From assembly GCA_947254705.1 (NCBI GenBank), contig CAMYCX010000034.1, forward strand, positions 1-13,292: a DNA stretch of 13,292 nucleotides, in the 5' to 3' direction. The first letter of the stretch is position 1, and each line of letters starts with the position of its first letter. Shown here piece after piece: positions 5,662-13,244 of the stretch. The position numbers and the translations under genes are program-made. The notes under the pieces are model-generated. The model made no database searches. It was not told the origin of the DNA and saw only the letters and a program-made list of their open reading frames with translations. The stretch comes from an uncultured Veillonellaceae bacterium. Lineage in GTDB: Bacteria > Bacillota > Negativicutes > Veillonellales > Negativicoccaceae.

Positions 5662-6912
5662 TTACTCCTGTGCGGCCCGCCGCATCACGATCACGGCATT
5701 TTGTCCGCCAAAGCCGAACGAGTTGGACATGCCCGCACGCAAGGTCACCTCACGGGCACCGTCCGTCACATAATCCAAGTCGCAATCCGGATCGGGAGTC
5801 GTCAAGTTCAATGTCGGATGTACCCGTCCTTGCGACAGCGACAACGCCAATACGGCGGCTTCCACCGCTCCAGCTGCCCCCAGCAAGTGACCCGTCATCG
5901 ACTTCGTCGAGTTGACGGTCAGCGCATAGGCGCGTTCGCCGAACAGATTTTTAATGGCCATGGTTTCATTTTTATCGTTCAACGGTGTCGAAGTACCGTG
6001 TGCATTGATGTAGTCGATATCGTCCACCGTCAATCCGGCATCCGCCAAGGCACGTTCCATGCACCGTTTTGCCTGGCGGCCCTCCGGTGCGGGCGCCGTA
6101 ATATGATACGCATCACCGTTCGTGCCGTACCCGCAAAGCTCCGCATAAATGCGCGCCCCGCGAGCCACCGCATGCTCCCACTCTTCAAGTACCAGCATGC
6201 CCGATCCTTCGCCCATGACAAAACCGTCACGAGTCGCGTCAAACGGCCGTGACGCCGTCTGCGGATCGTCATTGTGTGACGCACATAACGCTTTCATCGC
6301 GGCAAAGCCCGCCATCGGCATGCCGGCGATCGCCGCCTCCGTACCGCCCGCCACCATGATGTCGGCATCGCCTTCGCGAATCATCCGCATCGCATTGCCG
6401 ACCGCATTCGTACCGGATGCGCACGCCGTTACTTCCGTCAGTACCGGCCCGCGCAAGTCCATATCAATGGATACCTGACCGCCGGCCATATTGGCAATCA
6501 TCATCGGGATTCCGAACGGACTGATCCGCGACGGTCCACGATCATGCAACTGACGATACAGCGTACCGGTCGTCAAAATACCACCGATCCCCGTACCGAC
6601 TACCGTACCGATCCTGTCGTGATCTTCCGCCGCCAAGTCCAACCCCGCATCCGCCACCGCCTGACGGGCCGCCACCACGGCAAATTGCGCGAAACGATCG
6701 ATATGGCGCGCTTCTTTACGGTCAAAATGATCCGTCGGTTCAAACCCTTTGACTTCGCCGGCAATCTGTACCGCATACTCTGTCGTATCAAATGCAGTAA
6801 TCCGGTCGATCCCCGATTGCCCTGCCAGCAACGCCGCCCATGTCGACGCCGTATCCAATCCGACCGGCGTGACCAGACCGATTCCCGTTACTGCGATTCG
6901 TCGTTGTTTCAT
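5662..6912 (-). CDS. fabF: 3-oxoacyl-ACP synthase II (KAS II)
   Basis: A condensing enzyme of about 416 residues, full length, with the thiolase fold. The catalytic triad is intact: Cys164 in VTACASGTNAVG, His305 in NAHGTSTPLND and His342 in NSTKSMTGHLLGAAG. The glycine-rich end NSFGFGGQNA is also present. FabF elongates acyl-ACP with malonyl-ACP in type II fatty acid synthesis. Two ATG codons are in tandem. AGGTGA (6922-6917) is one base before the first and four before the second, so I prefer 6912; starting at 6915 adds one Met. The gene begins a few bases after the flavoprotein gene stop and ends three bases before rnc. Confidence 0.96.
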   Translation of the reverse strand: MKQRRIAVTGIGLVTPVGLDTASTWAALLAGQSGIDRITAFDTTEYAVQIAGEVKGFEPTDHFDRKEARHIDRFAQFAVVAARQAVADAGLDLAAEDHDRIGTVVGTGIGGILTTGTLYRQLHDRGPSRISPFGIPMMIANMAGGQVSIDMDLRGPVLTEVTACASGTNAVGNAMRMIREGDADIMVAGGTEAAIAGMPMAGFAAMKALCASHNDDPQTASRPFDATRDGFVMGEGSGMLVLEEWEHAVARGARIYAELCGYGTNGDAYHITAPAPEGRQAKRCMERALADAGLTVDDIDYINAHGTSTPLNDKNETMAIKNLFGERAYALTVNSTKSMTGHLLGAAGAVEAAVLALSLSQGRVHPTLNLTTPDPDCDLDYVTDGAREVTLRAGMSNSFGFGGQNAVIVMRRAAQE

Positions 6913-6921
6913 CATGTCACC

Positions 6922-8166
6922 TCATCCTACTGTGCCGAGCGATTTCTCGCTTGCCACGACTGCCCGTTTCCATGTTTTGATTTGTGTCCGTACCCGTTTC
7001 CATACGGCCGCCCGTTTTGCCATCAATTTCCGGCGTTTTTCGCAGATTTCCGCATGTTTTTCCGTCAGTTGCACCCGTGTTTCGGCCAACGCGTTTCGCG
7101 TGCTTTCCCAGCCGAGCGCCACCCGTTGCACCCCGATTTGTCGCTTCGCCATCCTGCGCAAGCACCCCATACGGTGCGGCATCTGCGGCAACAGTTCACA
7201 CCACGGTAAGTAGGAACGCACGGATTGCGCCTCCGCCACCATCCGTTGCACAATCTCTTTGACCGGCAAAATCGACGATATACGCAACATATTCGAGCCG
7301 GCAAAAATCAGTCCCGTTTCACCGTCTCCCTGTTGTGCACGAATCAGTGCCCGGCTCAAGCAAAATCGACGTGTACAATGTTTCAAACAATTCGTACAAA
7401 CCGTCGGTCGGGGTACGGTATCATCACATATCGCTTCGGAAAACGGTGTCCGTATCGCTTGGGCCGGCAAGCCGACCGTGCTTTGAATCGTCACGATGTC
7501 CTCCGGCTTGACCGCTCGTATATAGGCCGCTTTCATCGCCGCCGATGCATCCGATTCTTCACTGGCCGCAAATCGACTGCCGACCTGTACTCCGGCCGCA
7601 CCGCGACGCAGCATCGCCGCCATATCATAGCCGTTAACGATCGCCCCCGCGCCGATGACGGGCAAATGCACCGCCGCCACCACTTCGGGTACGATCTCTT
7701 TGACCGAACGTGTCGTTCCCAAATGACCGCCCGCTTCCGCGCCTTCAACGATGACCGCCGATGCGCCGAGCCGTTCGGCAATCCGCGCCAACTTGACTGA
7801 CGATACGATCGGCACGAATTCCGTCGCGCCTTCTTTACACCAAGCGAACACGTCGCGCGAAAATCCCGCGCCGGCGACCACCAAATCAATTTTTTCTTCA
7901 ATGGCGGTCTTTACCGATTCGGCAAACGAACTCGCCGCCACCATAATATTTATCCCGATAATCCCTTGCGGTGCCAACTCACGAGCTGCCCGAATCTCAC
8001 GTCGCAATTCGTCCATGGAAAGACCTGTCGCGGCGATCAAGCCGATACCGCCTTCCCGCGCTACCGCTCCCGCCAATTTGGACAGCGACAGACGAATCGC
8101 CATACCGCCCTGCACCAAGGGTAACTTCGCATGTAATTTGCCGATTGTCAATGTCGGTAATTGCAT
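6922..8166 (-). CDS. FabK/nitronate monooxygenase-like flavoprotein with basic C-terminal extension
   Basis: A 414-residue protein. Residues 1-313 form an FMN-binding TIM barrel of the nitronate monooxygenase/FabK family. They include LVQGGMAIRLS near the start, GINIMVA (71-77), VVAGAGFS, EGAEAGGHLG (141-150, His148 at the active-site position), GAGAIVNGYD and GVQVGSRF (192-199). A cysteine cluster, C257-x2-C260-x3-C264-x4-C269, follows; related proteins of this subgroup have a similar cluster, whose role I do not know. From about residue 314 there is a Lys/Arg-rich extension of about 100 residues with helical or coiled-coil character (KHAEICEKRRKL, then WKR twice). The substrate is uncertain: a second enoyl reductase, a nitronate oxidase, or another flavin oxidoreductase in lipid metabolism. 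It has a strong AGGAGGG ribosome site but sits just after the acpP terminator. Confidence 0.85.
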   Translation of the reverse strand: MQLPTLTIGKLHAKLPLVQGGMAIRLSLSKLAGAVAREGGIGLIAATGLSMDELRREIRAARELAPQGIIGINIMVAASSFAESVKTAIEEKIDLVVAGAGFSRDVFAWCKEGATEFVPIVSSVKLARIAERLGASAVIVEGAEAGGHLGTTRSVKEIVPEVVAAVHLPVIGAGAIVNGYDMAAMLRRGAAGVQVGSRFAASEESDASAAMKAAYIRAVKPEDIVTIQSTVGLPAQAIRTPFSEAICDDTVPRPTVCTNCLKHCTRRFCLSRALIRAQQGDGETGLIFAGSNMLRISSILPVKEIVQRMVAEAQSVRSYLPWCELLPQMPHRMGCLRRMAKRQIGVQRVALGWESTRNALAETRVQLTEKHAEICEKRRKLMAKRAAVWKRVRTQIKTWKRAVVASEKSLGTVG

Positions 8167-8183
8167 CTGTTCCCTCCTATGAT

Positions 8184-8210
8184 AAAAACCGGGAGGACAA
8201 GCCTCCCGGT
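8184..8210 (-). terminator. Intrinsic terminator after acpP
   Basis: On the minus strand ACCGGGAGG (8210-8202), loop CTTGT and CCTCCCGGT (8196-8188) form a perfect 9-bp GC-rich stem running into TTTTT. It begins 12 bases after the acpP stop. The next gene starts only about 20 bases later, so some read-through must occur or that gene has a promoter I cannot see. Confidence 0.88.
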
Positions 8211-8222
8211 ATCGGCCCGCAC

Positions 8223-8456
8223 TTAGGCGATTTGCTTGTCGATATATTCGACAGTATCCCGTACGGTTTTAATTTTTTCCGCTACATCGTCCGGAATTTC
8301 AATTTCAAATTCTTCTTCAAACGCCATAATCAATTCAACAATATCCAAAGAATCCGCGCCCAAGTCGTCAATGAAAGTCGAATCAATGTTGACATCCGCT
8401 TCATCTACGCCCAACTGATCGACCACGATTGCTTTTACTTTATCAAATGTGCTCAT
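8223..8456 (-). CDS. acpP: Acyl carrier protein
   Basis: A 77-residue, strongly acidic ACP of standard length. The phosphopantetheine attachment site is Ser36 in DDLGADSLDIVEL. The acidic helix II and recognition segment AFEEEFEIEIPDD follow, as in all type II ACPs. It carries growing acyl chains between the Fab enzymes and on to PlsX. I chose ATG 8456, with AAAGGTGG eight bases upstream; GTG 8468 would add four residues but would overlap that ribosome site. It is the only gene in the fab block with a clear promoter and terminator of its own. Confidence 0.97.
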   Translation of the reverse strand: MSTFDKVKAIVVDQLGVDEADVNIDSTFIDDLGADSLDIVELIMAFEEEFEIEIPDDVAEKIKTVRDTVEYIDKQIA

Positions 8457-8484
8457 CCGTTTCACCACCTTTCATATTTTGTCT

Positions 8485-8513
8485 ATTATATTACATCTCC
8501 CCGGCCATTTCAA
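8485..8513 (-). promoter_or_regulatory. Promoter of acpP
   Basis: TTGAAA (8513-8508), a 17-bp spacer and a perfect TATAAT (8490-8485), in the 74-bp gap between fabG and acpP. This near-consensus element should give strong, independent acpP transcription inside the fab operon. Confidence 0.8.
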
Positions 8514-8530
8514 TGTACCGGAAAGCCGAC

Positions 8531-9265
8531 CTACATCGCCATACCGCCGTTGACATCCAACACCGTGCCGGTCACATATGCCGCTCCGTCCGACACGAGG
8601 TAGCGTACCGCCGCCGCAATGTCTTCCGGACGTCCCATATCGCCCAGCGGAATTTGCGCAATCAACTGTTCTTTCACGGAATCCGAAAGTCCCGCCGTCA
8701 TATCCGTTGCGATAAATCCCGGTGCGACGGCATTCACGCGAATCCCGCGCGAAGCGAATTCTTTGGCTGTCGCCTTTGTCAATCCCAGTACACCCGCTTT
8801 GGCCGCGGCATAATTGGACTGTCCGACATTGCCGATCTCACCGACCACCGAGCTGATATTGACAATCGCGCCGTGGCGTGCCCGCACCATATGGGCCGTC
8901 ACCGCCTGCGTCATCAGGAACACCCCTTTGAGGTTGGTATCGATGACCGCATCCCAGTCGTCCTCTTTCATCCGGCGCATCAGTTTATCTCGCGTAATCC
9001 CGGCATTATTGACCAATACATCAATCTGTCCGAAGGTGTCCAAGGTCCGTTGCACCAATGCGTCCACCGCCGCTTTATCCGATACGTCCCCCTGTACCGT
9101 GATGGCGCTGACGCCATGTGTTTCCACCGCCGCCTTCGTATCTTCGGCGGCCGCCGCATTCCCGGCGTAATTGATAACAATATTATATCCGTCCGCCGCC
9201 AACCCTAACGCAATGGCGCGTCCCAAGCCGCGAGAGGCCCCTGTGACAATGGCTGTTTTGCTCAT
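8531..9265 (-). CDS. fabG: 3-oxoacyl-ACP reductase
   Basis: A 244-residue short-chain dehydrogenase of typical FabG length. The NADPH-binding motif GASRGLG is at 9-15 and NNAG at 86-89. The catalytic residues are Asn111, Ser139, Tyr152 and Lys156 (SNYAAAKAG). It reduces 3-oxoacyl-ACP to 3-hydroxyacyl-ACP. I chose the ATG at 9265, with GGAG seven bases upstream, because MSKTAIVTG is where homologues begin; an in-frame ATG at 9283 would add six residues. The chosen start overlaps the fabD stop as ATGA. Confidence 0.96.
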   Translation of the reverse strand: MSKTAIVTGASRGLGRAIALGLAADGYNIVINYAGNAAAAEDTKAAVETHGVSAITVQGDVSDKAAVDALVQRTLDTFGQIDVLVNNAGITRDKLMRRMKEDDWDAVIDTNLKGVFLMTQAVTAHMVRARHGAIVNISSVVGEIGNVGQSNYAAAKAGVLGLTKATAKEFASRGIRVNAVAPGFIATDMTAGLSDSVKEQLIAQIPLGDMGRPEDIAAAVRYLVSDGAAYVTGTVLDVNGGMAM

Positions 9266-10206
9266 TCTGTCGCTCCTTTCCACGCGGCCAGGGTCGATTC
9301 CAAACCGGCCGCATCTTCGACATGCTGCATCTCAATATGCCGATCAATTTTGCGCATAAAACCCGTCAATACGCTCCCCGGTCCGATTTCCACCTGTCGT
9401 GTCAATCCCTGCGCCAGCATATACCGCATGGAATCCTCCCACAACACGGGATGCGCCGCCTGTTCAACCAACGCGTCGCGTACTTCCTGGGCGGTGGTCA
9501 CGGGACGCGCATGAACGTTGGCAATCACCGTCGTTTTCGGGGGACGAATTTCGATTTCATCGAGCACATCACGCAACCGTTCCGCCGCCGGTTGCATGAG
9601 CGTACTGTGGAACGGAGCACTGACCGCGAGCGGTACCACACGTCCGGCACCGGCCTCTTTCATCCGTTCTCCCGCCACCTCAACCGCCTTGGCCCGACCG
9701 GCGATGACCACCTGTCCCGGACAATTGAAATTGACCGCCTGTACCGGGCCGTATGTCGCGGAAACTTCCTCGCAAATCGCCACAATTTGTTCGCGATCCA
9801 AGCGAATGACCGCCGCCATCCCCCCCTCACCGAGAGGAACGGCTTCCTGCATGAAACGTCCGCGCAAATGTACCGCCCGCACCGCATCGGCAAAGTCCAT
9901 GGCATCGGCCGCCACCAGCGCGGAATATTCGCCCAAACTGTGCCCCGCCATAAAATCAGCCCGACATCCGGCGGCGGCAAGTAAATCATACGCCGCCACA
10001 CTGGCCGTCAAAATCGCCGGTTGAGTAAATTCCGTCTTGACCAACTCTTCCGCCGGTCCTTCAAAGATCAGCGTCGACAAAGAAAACCCGAGTGCTTCAT
10101 CCGCCGTGGCAAAACGTTCCCGTACCGATGCATGCGCCTCGTACAAATCACGCATCATGCCGACTTTTTGTGACCCCTGTCCGGGAAAGACAAATGCTGT
10201 TATCAT
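9262..10206 (-). CDS. fabD: Malonyl-CoA:ACP transacylase
   Basis: A 314-residue acyltransferase of typical length. It has FPGQGSQ (7-13) with Gln11, nucleophile Ser90 in GHSLGEYSAL, Arg117 in the LRGRFMQEA segment and His200 in SAPFHS. These are the expected malonyl-transfer residues, including the Arg that binds the malonyl carboxylate. It moves malonyl from CoA to ACP for FabH and FabF. AGGTG, five bases before the ATG, lies in the end of fabK, and the start overlaps the fabK stop as ATGA. Confidence 0.96.
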   Translation of the reverse strand: MITAFVFPGQGSQKVGMMRDLYEAHASVRERFATADEALGFSLSTLIFEGPAEELVKTEFTQPAILTASVAAYDLLAAAGCRADFMAGHSLGEYSALVAADAMDFADAVRAVHLRGRFMQEAVPLGEGGMAAVIRLDREQIVAICEEVSATYGPVQAVNFNCPGQVVIAGRAKAVEVAGERMKEAGAGRVVPLAVSAPFHSTLMQPAAERLRDVLDEIEIRPPKTTVIANVHARPVTTAQEVRDALVEQAAHPVLWEDSMRYMLAQGLTRQVEIGPGSVLTGFMRKIDRHIEMQHVEDAAGLESTLAAWKGATE

Positions 10207-11144
10207 ACTGTCACCTCATGCATTTTTGCAAGTACACGACGAGTATCCGCCATAATATCCGCAATAATTTCCGCACACGGTTTGATATCATTGACCAGAC
10301 CGGCAATTTGGCCCGCCATGACCGAACCATGCTTGACATCACCGTCAATCGCCGCTTTACGCAGCGTGCCGGCGCCTAAGCCTTCGATCTCGGAAATCGA
10401 CGCATGCGCCGCTTCCATTTTTTCATATTCCCGCGACAATGCATTGGCGATAATCCGCACGGGATGTCCCGTCGAGGCGCCCGTCACCACCGTGGAACGA
10501 TCATGTGCCTTGCTAATGGCCTCCTTGTAAGCGGGATGCGCGATACATTCCGTACTCATCACGAACCGCGTTCCCATCTGTACGCCCGACGCGCCCAACG
10601 CAAATGCCGCTGCGACTCCCCGACCGTCGGCAATCCCGCCGGCGGCAATCACCGGTACGTCGAGCGCATCAACGGCCTGCGGTACCAGTGGCAGTGTCGC
10701 CATTTTACCGACATGTCCGCCGCTTTCTCCGCCTTCCGCAATGACGGCATCAATCCCCGCCCGCTGCAATCGCAACGCCAGCGCCACGGAAGAAATCACC
10801 GGAATCACCTTGGCTCCGGATGCATGAAAATCCGCCATATATTTACCCGGATTTCCCGCACCGGTCGTAATCACCGGCACACGCTCTTCGCAAACCGCGG
10901 TGACACATTCTTCAACAAAAGGCGAACGTAGCATCAAATTTACCCCGAACGGCTGATCCGTATGCGCCTTCATCTTTTGAATTTGCTCGCGCAACACATC
11001 TCCCGGCATATTACCCGCACCGATGACACCCAAACCTCCCGCCTGCGAGACGGCCGATGCCAATTCCCATGTGCCGAGCCACGCCATACCGCCTTGGATG
11101 ATCGGATAGCGAATCCCGAGCAAGCTCGTAATCCATTCTCTCAT
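10203..11144 (-). CDS. fabK: Enoyl-ACP reductase II (FMN-dependent)
   Basis: A 313-residue FMN enzyme that reduces trans-2-enoyl-ACP, the last step of each elongation cycle, in place of FabI. Features include YPIIQGGMAWLG near the start, FGVNLML (66-72), TTGAGNPGKY, AEGGESGGHVG (136-146) with His144 at the position of the pneumococcal FabK active-site His, AAGGIADGRG and GVQMGTRF. I chose ATG 11144, with AAGGAGG six bases upstream, over an in-frame ATG at 11183 inside fabH; homologues begin near this point. The start overlaps the fabH stop as ATGA. No FabI is present in the window. The flavoprotein at 6922-8166 is a distant paralogue. Confidence 0.94.
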   Translation of the reverse strand: MREWITSLLGIRYPIIQGGMAWLGTWELASAVSQAGGLGVIGAGNMPGDVLREQIQKMKAHTDQPFGVNLMLRSPFVEECVTAVCEERVPVITTGAGNPGKYMADFHASGAKVIPVISSVALALRLQRAGIDAVIAEGGESGGHVGKMATLPLVPQAVDALDVPVIAAGGIADGRGVAAAFALGASGVQMGTRFVMSTECIAHPAYKEAISKAHDRSTVVTGASTGHPVRIIANALSREYEKMEAAHASISEIEGLGAGTLRKAAIDGDVKHGSVMAGQIAGLVNDIKPCAEIIADIMADTRRVLAKMHEVTV

Positions 11145-12145
11145 TTTGCGCCTCCTTGCCAAACCAGCGTCAGCGCCGCCCATGTCAAGCCGGCACCGAA
11201 CCCGACCAGCACCACACGATCACCCGCTGTAATACGCCCCTCGGCTGCCGCTTCCGCCAGGGCAATCCCGACCGATGCGCCCGATGTATTCCCGTAACGA
11301 TCCACATTGATAAATACTTGATCGTCACGCAAGTGTAACCGTTTCTGCGCCGCATGGATAATACGCCAATTAGCCTGATGAGGGATCAGCAGATCCAATG
11401 CATCGCTCGTCAATCCCGCCGCCGACAGAGAACGTTTCGTCGCCTCCGCGCAAATCCGCGTGGCAAACTTGAATACCTCTTGTCCTTCCATATAAATTCG
11501 CGGACAGAATTCCTTCGCATCACTTGTCCGATGCGGCATATACGCCCCGCCGAAAATCCCCAATACATCCGCACCGGCACCGTCCGCACCGAGCTCAACG
11601 CCGCTCACCGCATCCGTCTCCGATGCGCTGACTACGGCCGCACCGGCCCCGTCGCCGAAAAGAACGCAAGTATTGCGATCCGTCCAATCAACGACACGAC
11701 TGAGGACTTCCGCACCGATGACCAGTACATGCCGATATACCCCCGCATGAATAAACTGTGTCGCCGTTGCCAACGCATAAACAAATCCGCTGCATCCCGC
11801 CGCCAGATCAAACGCCGCCGCCCGCGTTGCCCCCAACGCATGCTGTACGACACATGCCGTCGACGGTGCCGGTGCGTCCGGTGTACATGTCGCCACAATT
11901 ACAAGATCGATATCTTGCCCCTGTAATCCCGCCGATTCCAACGCCTTATGTCCGGCCGCCGTTGCAAGTTCCGCCGTCCGTGTACCTGACGGAGCAATGC
12001 GGCGCTCACAAATTCCCGTACGCGTGCGGATCCATTCATCCGAAGTTTCTACCATCTTTTCCAAATCCGCGTTGGTCAGTACCTTCTCGGGTACATAAAA
12101 CCCCGTTCCCGTAACCGCCGCACCGACATGTCGTGCCCCTGTCAT
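11141..12145 (-). CDS. fabH: 3-oxoacyl-ACP synthase III (KAS III)
   Basis: A 334-residue initiating condensing enzyme. The catalytic triad is Cys118 in LAAGCSGFVYAL, His256 in IPHQANWRII and Asn286 in RYGNTSGASV. The N-terminal segment has the family pattern TGTGFYVPEKVLTN and WIRTRTGI. FabH condenses acetyl-CoA, or branched acyl-CoA in some Firmicutes, with malonyl-ACP to start chains; which primer is used cannot be read here. The start overlaps the plsX stop as ATGA, with a modest AGGTG four bases upstream. Confidence 0.96.
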   Translation of the reverse strand: MTGARHVGAAVTGTGFYVPEKVLTNADLEKMVETSDEWIRTRTGICERRIAPSGTRTAELATAAGHKALESAGLQGQDIDLVIVATCTPDAPAPSTACVVQHALGATRAAAFDLAAGCSGFVYALATATQFIHAGVYRHVLVIGAEVLSRVVDWTDRNTCVLFGDGAGAAVVSASETDAVSGVELGADGAGADVLGIFGGAYMPHRTSDAKEFCPRIYMEGQEVFKFATRICAEATKRSLSAAGLTSDALDLLIPHQANWRIIHAAQKRLHLRDDQVFINVDRYGNTSGASVGIALAEAAAEGRITAGDRVVLVGFGAGLTWAALTLVWQGGAK

Positions 12146-13158
12146 TGCGCACCTGCCGTTGCCAATGCGGCTCGCACCTTTTCATGTGCACCGGACGCCA
12201 CCATCTTGGCCGCCAGTCTTGTTGCATTGGCAATCGCTCGACGATCCGACGCCCCGTGACAAATGACCAAACCGCCGTTCACGCCGAGCAGCATCGCGCC
12301 ACCGTACTCTTTATAATCGACCCGCCGTTTCATCGACCGTAACGCCGGGGTCAACAACCACGCCCCCAATTTTGCACGGCAACCGCCGCTTCCGACAGCC
12401 TCTTTCAGCAACGTGAAAAACATGCGTGCCAATCCTTCCCCAAACTTCAGCAATGCATTACCCGTAAACCCGTCGCACACCACGACATCAACATCGCCGC
12501 TGAGCACCTCACGCCCTTCCACATTGCCGATAAAATCGTACTCCGACTGTGCCGACATCGCCTCATACGTCTCCGTAATCAGCGTATTGCCTTTGGTCGC
12601 CTCCGTGCCGACATTCAACAATCCGACACGAGGATGCGCGATACCGTACACCTCTTTTGCATAATAATGTCCCAGCAACGCATTTTGCAACAAATTATTT
12701 ACATTCGGTTGCGTGCTTGCACCCGCATCAATCAACAACGTCAAGCCGCCCTTTTCATTCGGCAGTACCGACGCGATCGCCGGCCGATGAATTCCGGGAA
12801 TTCGTCCCAATCCGAACAAGCCGACCGTGACGGCCGCGCCTGTCGATCCCGGCGCAATCATCGCACCGCACGTACCTTCTTTGACCAAACGGGCGCACAC
12901 CGATACGGATGCATCCTTTTTCTTACGAAACGCCATCGCCGGATGCTCGTCCATCGCAATGGTTTGCGATGCATGATGAATCGTCACCAACGGATCGGAG
13001 GCCATTCCTTGCGCCTCTACCAACGGACGAATTTGCGTCTCATCACCGACCAGCACGACCGGAACGGCATATCGCCGTACGGCTTCCAACGCCCCCAATA
13101 CAATCTCTTTCGGTGCATAATCGCCGCCCATGGCATCTATTGCGATTTGTTTGCTCAC
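12142..13158 (-). CDS. plsX: Phosphate acyltransferase PlsX
   Basis: A 338-residue PlsX that makes acyl-phosphate from acyl-ACP, feeding PlsY and the first step of phospholipid synthesis. It shows IAIDAMGGDYAPKEIV at the start, then HASQTIAMDEHPAMAFRKKK, MIAPGSTGAAV and LLIDAGA, all family hallmarks. I chose GTG 13158, with AGAGGGA five bases upstream and a GTGA overlap with the preceding reading frame. An in-frame ATG at 13176 would add six residues but would overlap the ribosome site. It is a peripheral membrane enzyme in known species and has no signal or membrane segment here. Confidence 0.96.
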   Translation of the reverse strand: MSKQIAIDAMGGDYAPKEIVLGALEAVRRYAVPVVLVGDETQIRPLVEAQGMASDPLVTIHHASQTIAMDEHPAMAFRKKKDASVSVCARLVKEGTCGAMIAPGSTGAAVTVGLFGLGRIPGIHRPAIASVLPNEKGGLTLLIDAGASTQPNVNNLLQNALLGHYYAKEVYGIAHPRVGLLNVGTEATKGNTLITETYEAMSAQSEYDFIGNVEGREVLSGDVDVVVCDGFTGNALLKFGEGLARMFFTLLKEAVGSGGCRAKLGAWLLTPALRSMKRRVDYKEYGGAMLLGVNGGLVICHGASDRRAIANATRLAAKMVASGAHEKVRAALATAGAQ

Positions 13159-13244
13159 GGTGTTCCCTCTTCCCATGCTTTCATAATAAATTTTGCCCGA
13201 AACACTTCCGCCGAATCACATGCCATCTTTACCCACACATAATT
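13155..13244 (-). CDS. fapR: C-terminal tail of a gene upstream of plsX, possibly FapR
   Basis: An open frame of 29 codons enters at the true genomic end (13244) and stops at TGA 13157-13155, overlapping the plsX GTG as GTGA. The readable tail includes YVWVKMACDS and EVFRAKFIMKAW, which looks like the closing beta strands of the hot-dog domain of FapR, the malonyl-CoA-responsive repressor of fatty acid genes. In Firmicutes fapR often directly precedes plsX. The identity rests on position and a short resemblance, so it is tentative; the reading frame itself is firm. The gene is cut by the contig end. Confidence 0.5.
   Translation of the reverse strand, partial: NYVWVKMACDSAEVFRAKFIMKAWEEGTP

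Noticed and set aside
4987..6252. Plus-strand open frame of 421 codons opposite rnc and fabF
   Set aside because: It spans two genes with intact catalytic motifs on the other strand and has a composition (His, Arg, Gln) typical of antisense shadows.
6963..7003. Repeated CCCGTTTCCAT in the flavoprotein 3' end
   Set aside because: The two copies encode the repeated WKR of the C-terminal extension; I see no sign of a mobile or regulatory repeat.
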